Notes under the pieces: generated by a model
Told to the model about the DNA's origin: nothing
Seen by the model: the letters and a program-made list of their open reading frames with translations, nothing else
Databases searched by the model: none
Part shown: piece by piece, positions 29,137 to 30,595 of the stretch
Position numbering within the stretch: position 1 is the first letter of the stretch
Layout: each line of letters starts with the position of its first letter
Program-made: the position numbers and the translations under genes
From: a virus
Reading direction: 5' to 3' (one strand)
Virus record (IMG/VR): IMGVR_UViG_3300046004_000576
Location: 1 to 30,595 of that record
DNA length: 30,595 nucleotides

Positions 29137-29619
29137 TTAGTTGAACTGGAGTGGGCCGTCTGGGCCAGCGTCGACAGGATCGACAGGCGGACGGATGAAC
29201 GGGTTGTCGTAGACGCGCCATGGCTTGTTGCCAGCGCCAGCAGGCATGGTGGCCGGGAGCTGTTGCTCGGGTGGCATGGTGGCACGTTGCAGCAGGGTGT
29301 TGTAGCTGTCCTTGGCCACGGCCTTGGTCTCAGGCATCACCACCTTGCCGTAGCCAGGAGCGAGTCGAACAGCACCATTGGTGATGATCGCTTCATTCGC
29401 CCAGTCTGGCACCAGTGTCGGCTCGTCCAGATCGCTGTCTTGTGGGCTGTTTGGCAGCGGGTAGCCAAGACGGATGCCCTTGCCGTTCCAGTCGGCCATC
29501 ATGGCATCGATGCGACGCATGGCGGACTGGAGCTGTTCTGGCTGCAGGTCAAAGACATAGGACGCAAGGCCGATCTCTTCAAAGGCTGCCGCGACGAATT
29601 GGCGCTTGCTGTAGCCCAT
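29137..29619 (-). CDS. Tail accessory factor (P22 gp4-like)
   Basis: The 160 residues equal P22 gp4 in size (166) and share its pattern: GYSKRQFVAAAFEEIGLASY, LQPEQLQSAMRRIDAMMADW, NGKGIRLGYPLPNSP and PDWANEAIITNGAVRLAPGY. gp4 forms the first ring attached to the portal after packaging; in P22 it also has a peptidoglycan-cutting activity. GGAGG precedes the ATG. The C terminus is Pro-rich (NPFIRPPVDPVDAGPDGPL). Confidence 0.93.
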   Translation of the reverse strand: MGYSKRQFVAAAFEEIGLASYVFDLQPEQLQSAMRRIDAMMADWNGKGIRLGYPLPNSPQDSDLDEPTLVPDWANEAIITNGAVRLAPGYGKVVMPETKAVAKDSYNTLLQRATMPPEQQLPATMPAGAGNKPWRVYDNPFIRPPVDPVDAGPDGPLQFN

Positions 29620-29620
29620 G

Positions 29621-29923
29621 TCAGGCCTCCTGCTTGTTGAGTGCTTCAGTGATCATGGCCAGCAGCTTCTCGTCGCTGGTGCGCTTGGTAAATGTCAGAC
29701 CGAGTTCTTTGGCCTTCTCGACCAGCTCGATGCGGGTTGGCGCTTCGCTGTCGTCAGGAACAGAGGTTTCCACGACTTCGGACGCTTGAGGCGCGGCTGC
29801 AGCTGCGGCTGCCTGCTCGCGCAACAGACGGTGATTGATGCCGTCGATTGGCCGGGATGGCTTGCGAACCTTCACGGGCTTTTTGTTCTTGCGGTACTTG
29901 GGCATGAGGATGTTGTCTTGCAT
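29621..29923 (-). CDS. 100-residue protein with basic N terminus and LEM/HeH-like C terminus
   Basis: The N terminus is basic, KYRKNKKPVKVRKPSRPIDG. An Ala-rich spacer and an acidic segment follow, then the helical C-terminal RIELVEKAKELGLTFTKRTS and DEKLLAMITEALNK, resembling the small HeH/SAP-type two-helix fold used in nucleic-acid binding. The ATG at 29923 shares a base with the preceding stop (TGATG). It lies beside other small basic genes between coat and gp4-like. Confidence 0.72.
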   Translation of the reverse strand: MQDNILMPKYRKNKKPVKVRKPSRPIDGINHRLLREQAAAAAAAPQASEVVETSVPDDSEAPTRIELVEKAKELGLTFTKRTSDEKLLAMITEALNKQEA

Positions 29924-30099
29924 CACTTGGCCTTTCTTTTCATGGGCTTTGCTGTTTTCGCAGCGGCTTTGAACGCTGCAGAGGTCGGTGCGCCCTTGGT
30001 GCCAGGCTTGCGCATGCGCTCAGGCGTCTTGCCTGCAGCCTTCTGCTTTTCGATGCGCTCACGCTTGGCGTGAATGTTGGCGTAGAGACCGGCCTTCAT
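29923..30099 (-). CDS. 58-residue Lys-rich protein
   Basis: The frame starts at an ATGA overlap and ends overlapping the next start. It reads MKAGLYANIHAKRERIEKQK, then GKTPERMRKPGTKGAPTSAA and a Lys/Ala-rich tail. The start MKxGLYANIHAKR is familiar from short conserved phage proteins of unknown function near capsid genes. About one third of residues are Lys or Arg, so DNA or RNA contact is likely; a histone-like role is only speculation. Confidence 0.75.
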   Translation of the reverse strand: MKAGLYANIHAKRERIEKQKAAGKTPERMRKPGTKGAPTSAAFKAAAKTAKPMKRKAK

Positions 30100-30278
30100 T
30101 TTTTGGCCTTCTTGGGTGCTGCTTTTGGAGCCTTGCCGGGCTTGCCAGCAGCTTTGGCCGCCTTGCGAGCGACGTTGAGTGCAACGGCCACAGCCTGCTT
30201 TTGAGGCACGCCAGACTTCATCTCCTTGGAGATGTTCTTGCCGATGGACTTGCTTGAGTAACCTTTGGTCAGTGGCAT
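30096..30278 (-). CDS. 60-residue Lys/Ala-rich protein (DUF6496-like)
   Basis: It begins MPLTKGYSSKSIGKNISKEM, then KSGVPQKQAVAVALNVARKA, and ends in a Lys/Ala/Pro tail. The first 40 residues match a small conserved phage and bacterial family (DUF6496 by recollection). It follows the coat gene and its terminator-like hairpin. GGAG precedes the ATG. Function unknown; very basic. Confidence 0.78.
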   Translation of the reverse strand: MPLTKGYSSKSIGKNISKEMKSGVPQKQAVAVALNVARKAAKAAGKPGKAPKAAPKKAKK

Positions 30279-30295
30279 TTTGGTCTCCTATGCAG

Positions 30296-30316
30296 AAAGG
30301 GGGGCCGGAGCCCCCC
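30296..30316 (-). terminator. Strong GC hairpin after the coat gene, attenuator-like terminator
   Basis: On the minus strand six G and six C (30316-30311 and 30304-30299) enclose a 6-base loop and are followed by only TTT. It lies 14 bases after the coat stop. The short U-tract suggests partial termination, which would lower downstream gene expression relative to coat. Confidence 0.55.
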
Positions 30317-30330
30317 AGTCTTTTGCCAGA

Positions 30331-30595
30331 TTACTGGTTGAACAACAAGATGCCGGACATCTCGGGGTTCTTGTTCACCACACCGAACAGCGTATCCATA
30401 CGGTACTTGATGGTCATGCTGTCAATGTCGTAGAACTTCTGCATGACCAGCTCGATGCCTTGGTCGGTGGTGGCACGCATCACTGCGACGCCAGCGTCCG
30501 AAGGCACGGCATAACGGCCGGGCAAAATTTCCAGCGAGTCACGCTGCCAGAACACGTTTACCGAGGCGGCATTCACGTTCAGGAAGGTGATGGCT
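30331..30595 (-). CDS. Major capsid (coat) protein, C-terminal 87 residues (cut by window edge)
   Basis: Only the C-terminal part is present; the frame is open to the right edge. It includes NVFWQRDSLEILPGRYAVPS, AGVAVMRATTDQGIELVMQK and YDIDSMTIKYRMDTLFGVVN, which matches the C terminus of P22 gp5-type coat proteins. It is followed by a GC hairpin and the small basic genes. P22 coat is 430 residues, so about 340 should lie beyond the window. Confidence 0.88.
   Translation of the reverse strand, partial: AITFLNVNAASVNVFWQRDSLEILPGRYAVPSDAGVAVMRATTDQGIELVMQKFYDIDSMTIKYRMDTLFGVVNKNPEMSGILLFNQ

Noticed and set aside
1-30595. Search for tRNA genes, CRISPR arrays, insertion sequences and diversity-generating retroelements
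   Set aside because: Coding density leaves few gaps above 70 bases, and none shows cloverleaf, repeat-spacer, transposase or reverse transcriptase signatures by eye.

Overview
The window looks like most of the genome of a tailed, short-tailed (podovirus) phage. The virion genes read as a P22-type set: portal, coat, gp4-like tail factor, gp10-like DNA stabiliser, three ejection-type proteins and a tailspike with a P22-like head-binding domain. The early genes are lambdoid: replication O/P-like pair, NinB, NinG, Erf annealing protein, YqaJ/lambda-Exo-type nuclease and SSB. The DNA is GC-rich and genes are packed tightly, mostly with ATGA start-stop overlaps and good Shine-Dalgarno sites. This suggests a proteobacterial host, perhaps a freshwater betaproteobacterium; that host guess is an impression, not something shown. 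No integrase, CI-type repressor, tRNA, CRISPR array or insertion sequence was found.

Layout. 1-2609 (minus): portal (cut by the left edge), large and small terminase. 2590-4167 (minus): an AT-richer block with a C5 cytosine methyltransferase that is readable only through a frameshift at a run of eight G, a second long reading frame through the same DNA, and an HNH homing-type endonuclease, all behind a near-consensus sigma70 promoter at 4088-4116. 4182-7371 (minus): NinG, a nucleotide diphosphohydrolase-like protein, NinB, a zinc protein, helicase loader-like and initiator-like replication proteins, a likely replication origin inside the initiator gene, and a Cro-like regulator. 7372-7494: divergent control region. 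7495-12480 (plus): recombination operon followed by small unknown genes, a Tad2-like (DUF2829) protein, a ribbon-helix-helix protein and a MazG-like enzyme. 12481-13983 (plus): five unknown genes behind their own promoter.

13980-30595 (minus): the late operon, transcribed from the right edge leftwards: coat (cut), small basic proteins, gp4-like, unknown virion proteins, gp10-like, a paralogous pair of 111-residue proteins, a Cys-rich protein, a cupin, ejection proteins, tailspike, tail fibre-like protein, then a lysis cassette (XhlA-like, winged helix, M15 endolysin, holin) closed by a clear terminator at 14198-14223. Portal leaves at the left edge and coat enters at the right edge, so the missing part of a circular map should be the rest of portal, scaffold and most of coat (perhaps 3-4 kb, inferred from P22).

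The most unusual region is 2590-3515. Two overlapping frames share their first 18 codons, including methyltransferase motif I, and part at a G8 run preceded by GGAGG. One frame carries all remaining C5-methyltransferase motifs; the other is open to its own stop and carries motifs I associate with methyltransferase-linked phage proteins. Programmed -1 frameshifting, phase variation and a homopolymer sequencing error all have to be considered.
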